In this document: one piece after another, positions 45,503 through 55,759 of the stretch
Layout of the letters: the number at the start of each line of letters is the position of its first letter
Position numbering within the stretch: the stretch's first letter is position 1
Assembly: GCA_031308135.1 (NCBI GenBank)
Contig: JAHLJT010000631.1
Span: 193,877,685-193,941,684 of the forward strand
Reading direction: 5' to 3'
Length of the DNA stretch: 64,000 nt
Origin: Acheta domesticus
Lineage: Eukaryota; Arthropoda; Insecta; Orthoptera; Gryllidae
The notes under the pieces: generated by a model
The model's input: the letters and a program-made list of their open reading frames with translations, nothing else
What the model was told of the DNA's origin: nothing
The model's database searches: none
Translations under genes and position numbers: made by a program

Positions 45503-45743
45503 TGGTGTCAAGGTCTTGTACTGGTAGCAGTGACACGCGTCGTGGCTCCGTAGTCTGCCACAATCTTCTCTGCGCAACCAGCGTCGGGAAAGGAAACTGT
45601 TAGTAACTCCTCCGTTTTACAATAGGGATGGCGTTGTCTCTAGTGGCGGGATGACGAACTGCCTGAAGGGGCGATTTCGTCACGGGACTCGTGCCACGGA
45701 CTCCCGCTCGTGGCATCGACCTTGACAATACTGTTACAGGACT
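45503..45743 (-). repeat. Right terminal inverted repeat of foldback element
   Basis: Reverse complement of 44265-44506. Landmarks on plus: cacgcgtcgtggctccgtag, ctctgcgcaacc, gttttacaatagggatggcg, gggactcgtgccacggactc and ggcatcgaccttgacaa. By eye roughly four bases in five or better match the left arm. Confidence 0.92.
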
Positions 45744-45746
45744 AGT

Positions 45747-46358
45747 TTAACCCAGCAGTAGGCGCGCGGGATATCCCTGTCACCCAAGCATTACTTCGGA
45801 GCTCACTGTACTTCTACTTTTATTTATAATCTTGCGAGCTTCTCCACACCTTTCGAGGAAAGCTTTACGCACAGATCTCGACTCTTCTCTTTCAACTGCG
45901 TCCGGTCCTTTCCTGGAAATTTCGTCGCAAAGGGGATGGCGCGCTGCGTGGAAACCACCGAGTCACCTCGCGTAACCTTTGTTATCGCTTCCTGCCACAC
46001 TGTTCACAGTAGTTCTCAGCAGGACGGCACAAAGAGAGGTTTTATTTTCAAATATACACCACAATAAGTGCTTTTGTTCGAGACTTCGAGAAAACTACAT
46101 CTTTCTGTTCAAAGTGTAATTTAATCATGTGCACCACATTTGTGAAAGTTGTTTGCAAAAATAACATTCTTAAAAATTAAAATTTTATTTGTACTTGTAT
46201 CCAAACTATTAATGTATTCATTAAACAATCCAACGCGTATTCATTAAAGAAACAAAATATTTTGTTATTAACGTTTTTTTTACTTCTTTTTGGGGTGACT
46301 TTGGCACCACGCGCGCCTCACTTTGTTATAAAACGTGGCGCGCCTACTGCCAGGTTAA
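45747..46358. mobile_element. piggyBac-type MITE in TTAA
   Basis: TTAA at 45747-45750 and 46355-46358 flank terminal inverted repeats CCCAGCAGTAGGCGCGC (45751-45767) and, reverse-complemented, CCTGGCAGTAGGCGCGC (46338-46354), matching at 15 of 17 positions. TTAA target duplication and CC-type termini fit the piggyBac superfamily. The 604-bp element has no transposase and must use one in trans. A palindrome GGGATATCCC lies at 45768-45777, and a second GCGCGC site sits just inside the right end. Confidence 0.85.
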
Positions 46359-46570
46359 GAGGTCCAGAAATACGTGAACGTCGTGTAGGGTGATGGCATT
46401 GCAAGAGTTAGTAATGGGAGTGTACAAATGAGTGAACTGTAACCGAAATCTTTGACGAATTGAGTCCACGGACGTAACTTGCAGTTGTGGGGCCAAGCAG
46501 TGTACGTCAAAGCGTCTACGTCAAGCAGTGTGCATCAAAGCGGTCCCTTCTTATGGTAATCTCTCTTTAC

Positions 46571-47202
46571 CAATAGATGGCAAATTTTCTCAAGGCATAG
46601 ATAAATCGATATTTCGATACATCACCAAAAGGTTTTCAATACATCACCAAAGTGTGGATGAAACATCAACAGATTACATCGATGTTTAAAATATCAGTGT
46701 TTTTAATATGAGAAATCAATGGTATTTTCCCATCTTGTTTCCATTTTTAATTAGAGTGCTTAAATTAAATAGCGGCATTTTTTTGGTTCGGAACGTATAA
46801 AGAATATTATAATAAGAGTGTTTACCAAATGCAAGCAAGGAAATAAAAAATAAAGAACAGATTGTTTTCCTATTATTCCATTTACTCACTTTCATTCATG
46901 AAATGTCGAATTGAAACATTCTATATCTAATATACATAATACGTTTTAGTTTCAATCAATCTGTCATCTTAATTTTCAAATCAATATTATATACCTACAA
47001 GTTTCAAAACGCAATTTAGCGATATAACCAGGAACAAAATCATCGAAAAAATGATAAACTTTCTTTTGAAAACATCGATGATTCTAGAAAAAATATATCA
47101 ATCTGAAAAAAAGATTGAAAACAAAATATCCATGTTAATATATCAATATTTCTGGTGGAAAATATCGATGTTTTAAAAACATCAATTTTTTGCCATCCAT
47201 TG
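46571..47202. mobile_element. Non-autonomous TIR element, ATCGAT-rich (hAT-like)
   Basis: Terminal repeats CAATAGATGGCAAA (46571-46584) and, reverse-complemented, CAATGGATGGCAAA (47189-47202) match at 13 of 14 positions. Subterminal DNA on both sides is rich in atcgatatt/atcgatg motifs. Termini of the CA(A/G)..GATGGCAAA type with subterminal ATCGAT motifs resemble hAT elements, though the 8-bp flanks (ctctttac and aggtaccg) do not match, so no target duplication supports the class. There is no coding capacity. Confidence 0.55.
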
Positions 47203-48430
47203 AGGTACCGGTAGCGTATATGCGTCTCTAATAGTTGCACTCGCTACTATTAGACTATTAGTATGGTAGCACGGGCACGAACAGGTAGATAAATCGAAAA
47301 ATTAACACGTAATAGGGAGTCTGAGCGTGGAACAGCGTACAGCAATTGGCAGCAATATCGAGATAAATAGCGGGTGACGCCGAGAAAGAGATTTTGCCCA
47401 AACATTCATGTCGAAAAGGGAGAAATTCCGAACTGTGGCTACGAAGTGTGAGCTAAATTCCCATAATACCACCTTAACTTCTTGATTCGCATGTGTTTCT
47501 CTAGAACTTGCCTCCAGAAAAGCGACGACGTATGCAATTTCTTTGTAGTGTTTGTTGAGATACGGAAGATAAACTTTACGTTTGTAACTGCTGACAATAC
47601 CACTAAGGTAGACATGAATTTCATGTCGAAATAAAAATGTTACTTACTGATAATTTCATCCATCTAATTCAACCAACCGAACTGTAGAATCACCAAATAA
47701 TGTTTCCAATCACAAATCTCTAATCTTTATGTTCTTAAGTATTTTATATATCAAATATTAATTTCGTATTTTAATACCTCCTTATTTTTGCAATATTTTT
47801 TAATCTTTAGCAGAAAAAATTAATTAAATAAGTAAAGCGCACAATGTGCAATGATAGCAGACAAAAGAATATATGCCCATACGAACGGTAATTTTTAGAA
47901 GCCGATAGCAAGAAGAAGGAAAGCGGATTATATGAGCTCAAAATCTCGTAGCAAACTGCAAGGGTCACGCATATTTCGAGGTACTACTCAGAACTCATTC
48001 AAGCCATTGCATTTTCGTGGAAAAATTCGCGAGTGTGTAGCGTATCATTTACAATAAATTCCCATTAACCATTCTCCTTTTCATTAAATGTTACTCAAGC
48101 TAAATTCAGCCGCAGCTGTCAATTATCTTTGTACCTACGGTTTGTTTTCCTCTGTGAGCATGGCAATACCGAAAGTGAAGTTATCGGATTGTGAATCTAG
48201 GCCATTTTGATAACGCTCATCCAGGATTGTTTTTATAACGGCTTGTGAGGTGGGGCTATCTTGAGAGCCAATCGACAAGATGTTGTATTATTGAGAACGA
48301 GAAAATTTCGATTGTATCTAGTACAAATACAGTTTTAATACTTTTGATTTATAATATCAATACACATTTTTGGATTTTCTGTATGTTTTTGAAACGCGAC
48401 GGTTTTATCTTGATTATTACATTACCCTTT
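47203..48430. other. AT-rich DNA; dispersed repeat at 47436-47545
   Basis: 47436-47545 is the reverse-orientation partner of 39430-39535. The remainder has no recognised feature. Confidence 0.45.
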
Positions 48431-48454
48431 ATAATAATAATAATAATAATAATA

Positions 48455-48490
<36 letters not shown>
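48431..48490. repeat. Palindromic (TAA)n-(TTA)n microsatellite
   Basis: About eight ATA/AAT units (48431-48455) switch near 48456 to about eleven ATT/TTA units running to 48490. The two halves are reverse complements, so the array can fold into a long A/T hairpin. Two back-to-back arrays may mark a lost insertion between TAA-targeted elements. Confidence 0.9.
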
Positions 48491-48582
48491 TGGTCGCCAA
48501 TTGGCCTTTCTGGGACCACGCGAACGCGCCATTTGTGTCCACCGAGGCCCAGTCATTTTCTGTCGGGCTAAGTGCATGTAAC

Positions 48583-48818
48583 CTTTTTTTTTTTGGGAAG
48601 GGGGGGGATCAGCACTTTTATGCCGAATTGATTTTTACACCACAGGGTTGTTAGCCCTGGGGTTAGCCTGGGGGATGAAATATGAGATGATGATGATGAA
48701 TGGATAATCAGAAACACACACACACAACCATGCCCAAGGCGGGACTCGAACTCGCGATCTTTTCGATCGACATCAGCACGGCAATACTGCCTCGTAATCT
48801 CGGCTATCCAGATCGGTC
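48583..48818 (-). repeat. SINE family B, copy 2
   Basis: The minus-strand tRNA-like head has a B box GTTCGAGTCCC (plus gggactcgaac, 48741-48751) and an A-box-like GGATAGCCGAGAT near 48797-48810. A (CA)n segment, a ctaaccccagggctaac body and a poly(A)-type end (plus T-run, about 48583-48596) follow. It shares the gggcatggttg segment with the copy at 9613. Confidence 0.75.
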
Positions 48819-49009
48819 TTATCCTGTATTATTATTATTACAATATTATCAACATATGCTATTATTTCTTACGGAATAAAATTATTTGCTTGTTTTATAA
48901 AATTATCTGAATTATTTCTCATTTTTAGTAGATATAATCGCAAGTCTTATTAAATCCACAAGCATTTCCTCTGTGTGTCAGCCCTAAGTAAACCAAACTT
49001 CTCAGCAAC

Positions 49010-49375
49010 AATGTTATGAATCGATCCAGGCGGCCGTACCTTGGACGATCCTCTCAAAGATACGCCCGGGCGAGAACCAACCGAACGCAGGTGCGTAGTT
49101 CCCGCGATGGCCAACGAGCGCGCCACGGAGGCCGACCCCTAACGGCAACACAGGCCGACGGCGCTGCGCTGCCCGACGAGATGGGCCGCTCCGCACCACT
49201 CGACGCGAGGACACTCGCTCTATTATCATGGTAATAACAAACATTGCCGCACCGGCTCCGGCCGCAACGCTTCATTATTCAGCCGCGCATTATCAAGTCT
49301 ACCCTTGGCGCGCCCTCAAACTGTTTGCGCCCAGGTGCGCGAGATTGAGGGCAGAGTTTCGTTGATTAACTCTGT
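49010..49375. other. CpG-rich island of higher complexity
   Basis: Unlike most GC islands here, this block is not an obvious low-complexity repeat. It includes ggcgcgcc, cattattcagccgcgcatta and the segment gtttgcgcccaggtgcgcga. It could be a regulatory element or the trace of an untranslated exon. ORFs on both strands are under 80 codons with no motif. Confidence 0.35.
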
Positions 49376-49774
49376 TCCTGAAACCGGCCCCGGAGCTTGT
49401 TTTGTTCTACAGCTCTTGTTTTTATTATTAGGTTAGGAACATTTGTTCACCGGATAATCTTATCCTGTCAATATGCTCGGTTGCTGTCGAACCATCCTCT
49501 ATATTGGTGTTTTTCGAATTATGCGGGTTAGCAAGTGTTACGAGTGTTGGAAAACCGGTTTTCTAAACACGTGTTTTCAAACTTAATAGCGATGTTGGGG
49601 AGGGTGGTGTTCTTTGAACTTCTTTATCCTTTCATTTTTACGCGCGTGTTTTTTAAATTTAAATAATCAGGATGATGAGTCAAACCTAAGTTACTCATTT
49701 ACTTTATATACTAATGGATCGTTTATAAAATAACTTTTTAAGCATTTTTAGTCAGGAAAATATTATATATAGAC
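49376..49774. other. No feature recognised
   Basis: AT-rich DNA with no supported gene or repeat. Confidence 0.4.
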
Positions 49775-50225
49775 TACATTGATCCTAGAAATGCTGAATC
49801 TTTGACAAAATTTGTAACGAAAAAAATTCAAATAAAAACAAAATCGGAATTGAATTTTAACTTTGATCAGAAATTGTATAACGTGGTCAAATTCAAATAA
49901 TAATCGAGATTCAACACAAAATACAGTTTCAACAGTCTGACCTAATTGGCTTCATCTATTGTAATAATTAGTCTCTTACGTTTGCAGCATGTAATTTTCC
50001 GGAAGCCGGCAGAATTTCTTTCATTCTGAGACATGATATCCACCGCCGTTCTGCACGTCAGTTTGCAGGCCTATACTCAGTCAATTACCCGAGACATTCA
50101 CGGAATAAGGACTTTACTTTGTTTCAAAATTTAACTTTTTGATATTCAAAACATAAAACGCTACTCAATATTTGTCACATAATCCTCATAATCCTACATG
50201 AAACAGAATAATTTCCCTAATTAGG
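49775..50225 (+). repeat. Diverged local duplication, left member
   Basis: gatcctagaaatgctgaatc and tttgacaaaatttgtaac (about 49790-49815), and tttcaaaatttaactttttg with aaacataaaacgct (about 50120-50162), recur in the same order at 50925-51205. The right member lacks most of the 49900-50100 interior. Confidence 0.75.
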
Positions 50226-50311
50226 TAGCGAAGAACATACATTTCAAACGTTACGCGTTTGAGATCCCTCAAACCGCCAACTACCTCGCAAAGAGGAAGA
50301 ATTTAATTTAC

Positions 50312-50689
50312 TCACATGAAACTCTTTGAAACAGGCTTTTGAACTGCTTGCAAATATGGCAGTAACATTGCGCCACAACCAAAGCACTGAGAACCAGCGA
50401 GCATATAGGCAACACAGCGCTTTGTCGACAGGTTCTCAGAAATCAGCTTTGTCCACATAAGTTGCGACGTAATTGAATGTTTGAGAATCTGCAGCAGATC
50501 TGTCTCATGGCAGATCGCCTGGCTAGCATAAAAACTAAAGTAATATACACGTATTGACTGTACTGAAGTTTCTATTACTACGTAAGTTGGTAATTGCATT
50601 CTGAGGCCACAAGGCAATAGATTCTCCACGCAACAAGAGTGTTGGCGTGAGAATTTCCTTGTGAATTTCATAAGCCACGAGAGTAACAA
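50312..50689 (-). other. Unrecognised 125-codon ORF
   Basis: The longest ORF outside mobile elements and low-complexity DNA. It has a Cys/Leu/Ser-rich sequence with segments such as LPCGLRMQLPTYVV and HETDLLQILKHS, moderately hydrophobic but with no motif I recognise. An overlapping ORF in another frame (50535-50744) shows this is within chance expectation for the region. It lies between the two halves of a local duplication. Confidence 0.15.
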
Positions 50690-50919
50690 ATAGACTAAGT
50701 AAGGAAAACGTTTCCTTTTCGCCTAGACTAGGTAATATTGACAATTTCTTGAATACTTAATTACCCTTATGCTGAGATATGCTAACATGCTTGATACTTG
50801 TTTTTCAGAATTTTCTCATATGGCCAGAAACACAAACAGTCAAATAGCAATTTCCTCGGCACAATTTCATCAAAAGTTCTCCCAATATTTCGCAGCCTAA
50901 CAGATGATGTTGAGTCAAA

Positions 50920-51205
50920 CTTTTGATCCTAGAAATACTGAACGTTTGACAAAATTTATAACAAGAAGAAAATCAAATGAAAATAGATTCGTAATCGAAT
51001 TGTAACTTCGATCACAAAATGTACAACTCCTTTGTTTTTGGGGTACTGACGTGGTGGGGACGTAGGCATTTGGCATTTTTTTTCAAAATTTAACTATTTC
51101 ATTCTCAAAACCTAAAACGCTAACATTTTAGTGAAAATTTCGACATTTTTTTGATGCGTTCCTTTACATTTCATACGGATCTGAATGAAACGGAAAATGG
51201 AAACC
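50920..51205 (+). repeat. Diverged local duplication, right member
   Basis: Carries gatcctagaaatactgaacg, tttgacaaaatttataac and tttcaaaatttaactatttc with aaacctaaaacgctaac, in the order seen at 49775-50225. Offsets of about 1140 and 960 bp show an internal deletion relative to the left member. Confidence 0.75.
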
Positions 51206-53640
51206 TGTGATAACAAGTTTTCGTGAAGAAAGGGGGATGGCGGACACTGATGGAACACGTAAACAATGCGTGTTTATTTGAAGGTAATATTTGAAATACA
51301 AAGGAAATATGTGTTTTTCTGTAATCTTCTGGATGACAATAAAATTACCTGCATATTGTTATTTCGTATTATTTATAAACTCTGTTGGTGAGTGGTTTCT
51401 TAGTTTTACTCTTCAATTCCTCCTGTTTAAAGTCTTTATAAAAGCAATAAATAATATTATTCTTTCCTTCCTTCTTTGTATAATTATGCAACTAAAACTT
51501 TCACTTGAAATGAATGTACATCACGTTGAATATTTTTGAATGAATTTGGCCATTTTGAACATTGTGTAGTACAATTTTGGAGCAATTCACAATGCTTAAT
51601 TCCGTTTAAGTCTCTTGTGTCATGGATATCTTTGTAGAATTTCAAAATTTACACTGTACTTTTTGTTTCAATTTTCTCTCCTTAAACAAAAGTGTAATAT
51701 GCACCTTATCAGATAATTCTAGTGGGATATGCGTTGGGACTGCGTATGATGAAACGGAGTTGACTTGAACAAGATAATGCAATATCATATTTCACCTAAT
51801 TCATGAGCCATAGTCCGAATTCCTTGTACGTTATTCTCCAGCTCATCGCACCTGAGAGAGACCGCTTCATTTGCCCAAATTCGTAGATCTTGCACAAACT
51901 GGTGCTTCTATACCGCAGACCACATTCATTTGCGCTCCGTTAATTACAAAATGTACCGTCACAGCGACTTAATGTCTGTCAACACAATAGGTCACCAAAT
52001 TTCAGCGGCACATGGGCGCATTGCAACAACCTATTCTTTTCTCTATCATTGTTTGACATTTTAACATCCGCTAACGCGCAAAAGCATTAGTCTGATTTGA
52101 CAAGAACGATGCGATCGTTCCCACGTAGTTCGAGGGAAGCAGATATTTCCGAAAATTATGCGCACGCGGGCGCACAGTGAAAGCTTTTGTAGCGGCGCAG
52201 CGCTGCGGTTCGCGGTCGGCGCCGCCCCCGCCCCACTTGCCTCTCCTGAAAGCCGGCCCTCGACGCCGCAACACGTGTGCCTAACCAATACTAAACTGAC
52301 CAATGCAACCAAAAGTTACGCTTTCGTGAGCAGCGCGCTCTATGTGTCCACGCTGACGCTGAAAATGCGGATATGGTAGTTATTATCTCGAAACCAATCG
52401 TCAGGAGAGCCCTTCATTCTCCTGTGGGCGAAAATATTGAACATTTTTGTTCGTCTATTGTATGAATTTGTTCGGCAGTCATAATTGTTTGTTTTTTACA
52501 AGAGGAGGAGAGTTTATGGATGAATAGGCGTGCATGTACTCTCGTGGATATAAGCATTTTATTGCATTCAAATTCGTGACTGAAGAAAATTCGTCAGAGG
52601 ATAAGTCAAGTTTTCATAAGTTTACAATTAAAATTTCAATTCAATTGAAAGCTTCCTTTAAACATTACATATTAAAGGTTCCATTTCAAAGCCAATACAA
52701 TGTTTTCTAATAATATAATATCTAAAACCGAAAATCAGACTTTAAAAAATTGTTAGACATTTTATAAAATTCTAAATAAAAAAGTTAGAACACAAACATT
52801 TATGAAAAATGTGCAAAATACACATTTAAAACAAAATCAGTACTGTACATTAACCGATAATGTCAGCACGTGTTGATAACGACAGATTATAGTGTTGAGA
52901 AAGGTGAAACATTACAAAATAATTACAAAATAATTCGTATGCAACAAGTCGTTATCTCTTAGAGATGTACTTAATTCCATTGCATCCTTAAATCCAGTGC
53001 AAGTGAACAAGTGATGTTAGTACTTTCAGAGATTCACCGCCTGCAAATCCAACAAACGAGCAAGAAGCGAACATCGTGACCGAGACGGAAGTTGAACCTA
53101 CTTTATTCTAGAAGCAATGGCACTGAGACAGTGTGCATGCTCAAAACATTTAGTCCACTTGTTTCATGTTCTTTTCTCTTTTCTTTTACATTTCAAAATT
53201 AACCAAAATATTGTTACGTCATACAAATTTCCTACTATGATTCTTAATAATAGTTCCCATAATTTTCAATCCGATCACCTCAGTGAACAACAATAAAATA
53301 ATTTCATTTCATCCTGCTACTTTTGTAAGAACTCCTATTTTCCAAAAGCGTAATATTACTAACAATTTCCGACTTATTATTTTTGGATGTGATACTGTGT
53401 TTACTAAATGTTGCTTCCTGCTGTATAAACAACTTCCAATGATCAGAATGTAATAATAGAGTAATTGGAATGAATTTTATTCCAAGTTTAATATAAAAAA
53501 CGTATACTATTTTCTTTCAACTCTGCAATTGCAATGTGTGACTACATGTATGTTATGTATAATTAACATGCTATTACTGTAATAACGATCCTAAAATATC
53601 GTTTCATGCCCAGTTTCCAGCTTCTGCATAAAACGTGTTC
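51206..53640. other. AT-rich DNA; GC patch at 52140-52285
   Basis: The GC patch at 52140-52285 contains cgcgggcgcac and ggtcggcgccgccc but no gene. The remainder is AT-rich with no supported feature. Confidence 0.45.
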
Positions 53641-53885
53641 TTGACGGTACAGCGTGGTAGAGTTCGTCCCTCAACGTTTCGCCCGTCAGCCCGTCCCCCG
53701 TCCATCAGGCGGAACTCCATTCCGTCTTGGCGTAATCCCACCGCTCCAGGTCAGCGTCTCCCCAGGCGGCGCGCGGCCAGAGGTCGTCCGCACCTTATCT
53801 GGCAGGAAGCGGCCGCGGCGCTGGCGCACGCGCACACTGGCCCAAACGCCCAACGCTCCAGGGCGAAACGGCGAGTTCTCCTGCC
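53641..53885. other. GC-rich island
   Basis: A GC-rich block not built from an obvious repeat. Overlapping plus frames of about 100 codons (53635-53934 and 53654-53956) have no recognised motif. Confidence 0.4.
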
Positions 53886-54600
53886 TTCATATCTCTCTGC
53901 TGTGGTCCACTATGTTTTATATGACAGTAATTAAACGGGATTTTCTTCATGTGTAATAAAGCCATCGGATATCATTATAAAATTTATTGTCAGTAATTCA
54001 TAGGCATATCGCTATGAATTGAGGACCGTTTTGTCCTCACCGACATGTGTGTATTTAGAAACATTTTCTTGGGGTTGTTGGTGACCCTTCATTGTGTGTG
54101 GTACGTGCTTGACCAAGCTGAGAGTGTGTATTGTATCAATATATATTAGATAAATGTTTTTTTTATTGTGAACATATTAGTAGACGAACTTTAACCAGGT
54201 GAAGCAAGCACCACGCAAAATCGTAGGTCACCGACAACCCAAAAAGTATTACTAAATTGATCCACCTGATCACAAGAACAAGTATGCTCTCGAAATGTAG
54301 TGATTTGGGCATACATTTCCGACTATATATATTTTATATTGAATTTCCATGGCGTTTTATTATTCCTGAAGAAAGTTCAGTTCAATGTCTGTCTCTGAAG
54401 AACAAGGAACCATAAGAGAGAGAAAATATTAAAACTTTTTACAGTCATAATCAACTCAAATTACATATCTTAATTTCTAGAAGAAATATAACGAATTAAT
54501 AGCAAAGTTTCCAGAAAGAAAAAAAAATTCTTCATCAAAATGGTTCTTAAACCCTTGAAAACAACAGAAAATTGCGAGCAGAGAGAAACCTGCACTCAGA
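53886..54600. other. No feature recognised
   Basis: AT-rich DNA with no supported gene or repeat. Confidence 0.4.
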
Positions 54601-55335
54601 AGCACACTCGTCCCATTGCGCGTCCGCGGAAGCAGGCCAGGCGTTCCGCAAGGGCCCGTCGCCGGCCCTCGCCACGCCCAGAGCATGTCGGCGCGCGGCC
54701 CGGCCTCTCCGCGGCCCGCGGCGGGGGCGGCGGCGGCGGCGGACGCTCGTTTCACGGCACATAAACCCCCGCGCGCCCACCGCGCCGCGCCGCAGCGCCC
54801 CGCTCCCCTCCCCGCCACACACTCGCCCTCACGCCGCTACGGGCAGCGGGTCGCTACTACTCTCTCCGCCTCCACCGCCGCCGCCTCCGCCATTTCCACC
54901 CCAACCACCTTCAACGCCCTCACCTTCTACCGCTGCCGCCGCTTCCACCACCCCACCCCCCGCCTCTTCCATCACCCCCACCCCAAGTGCCTTCGGGTCC
55001 ACACCCGCTACCGGATCCATCCCGTCACCGCCTCCGCGGCCGCCCCTGTCACTGCGTCCGCCACTGACCCCATCACAGCCTCCGATACCATCACCGTCAC
55101 TTGCAGAACTGCAGCCAACGGCTTCACTGCTACTCTCACCACCACCTTCGCCACCTTCACAACTTACAGATCCGGCCCTACCCCCGTCCCAGTGTCTGCC
55201 CATACCATCACCCTCCCTCATAGTCACCACCTCTGCTGCCACGCCCAACAATACGCGCGCGAGCCCCAACCCGAGTTCACGCTGAAACGGTCGGAGTTGT
55301 ACAAGCGTAGCCAGCGGGGTCGAAGGGAGAAAAGA
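54601..55335. other. Large CpG-rich/low-complexity island
   Basis: 54600-54800 is CpG-dense with a (ggc)n run near 54725-54745. 54830-55200 is C-rich triplet-like DNA (ccaccgccgcc, catcaccccc). Long overlapping plus and minus ORFs (237, 244 and 238 codons) are explained by composition, since all read as low-complexity Pro/Ser/Thr or Gly/Glu tracts. Confidence 0.6.
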
Positions 55336-55521
55336 TTTGCTCGTGTTTAAAGCGCACAAATTTCCGTTGCGGGTGATGCTACGGCGGCGGGGATGGGGCG
55401 TCAGCGGGGAGTTACGCGTGTTTCTGTGGATGCGTTCCGCATACGACGATGGGAGGGTGGGCGAGAGGAGAGTGGGGACTGGAAGGAATATTGAAGAGAG
55501 AGTGAAAAAAAATATGGGGAA

Positions 55522-55757
55522 GATGAGAAACAGCACGGAAAACATGATAAGCGTGGTCTCGGAGACGCATGTCGCGACGGTGAAATGGCGCCGGAAGGGA
55601 GAGACGCGAGGGGTATCTGAGCGAAAGTGAAATCAAGCGGATGAGAAACAACACGGAAAACGCGATAAGGTAAAATCTGAGGCGCTGAGATGTAGCCTCC
55701 GCATATCCGCGAGGGCAACGTGACGAAATATCTTGAAAGCGAAACTGGGCGCGAAAA
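55522..55757 (+). repeat. Two diverged ~118-bp tandem units
   Basis: gatgagaaacagcacggaaa (55522) recurs as gatgagaaacaacacggaaa (55640), exactly 118 bp on. Weaker similarity continues through each unit. Confidence 0.6.
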
Positions 55758-55759
55758 TA

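Larger units (their letters stand above)
44265..45743. mobile_element. Foldback-type element with ~240-bp inverted repeats
   Basis: Two long inverted repeats (44265-44506 and 45503-45743) enclose about 1.0 kb. The interior has two parts: a GC-rich low-complexity block (about 44510-45080) and an array of short hairpins (45099-45463). No transposase is encoded; the ORFs of 170 and 210 codons on opposite strands overlap each other in low-complexity DNA. Long terminal inverted repeats around a non-coding core with internal repeats resemble foldback elements, but an inverted duplication cannot be excluded. No target duplication was found, and the right end abuts the TTAA of the next element. Confidence 0.75.

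Noticed and set aside
46571..47202. Firm assignment to the hAT superfamily
   Set aside because: The TIRs are suggestive, but the 8-bp flanks do not match and no transposase remains, so only a tentative label is given.
50312..50689. Insect chemoreceptor exon
   Set aside because: The hydrophobic Cys/Leu-rich ORF only vaguely suggested it. No family motif, splice signals or neighbouring exons were found.
54572..55545. ORFs of about 240 codons on both strands
   Set aside because: Ser/Pro/Thr-rich and Gly/Glu-rich low-complexity readings of the same C-rich DNA, with no domain.
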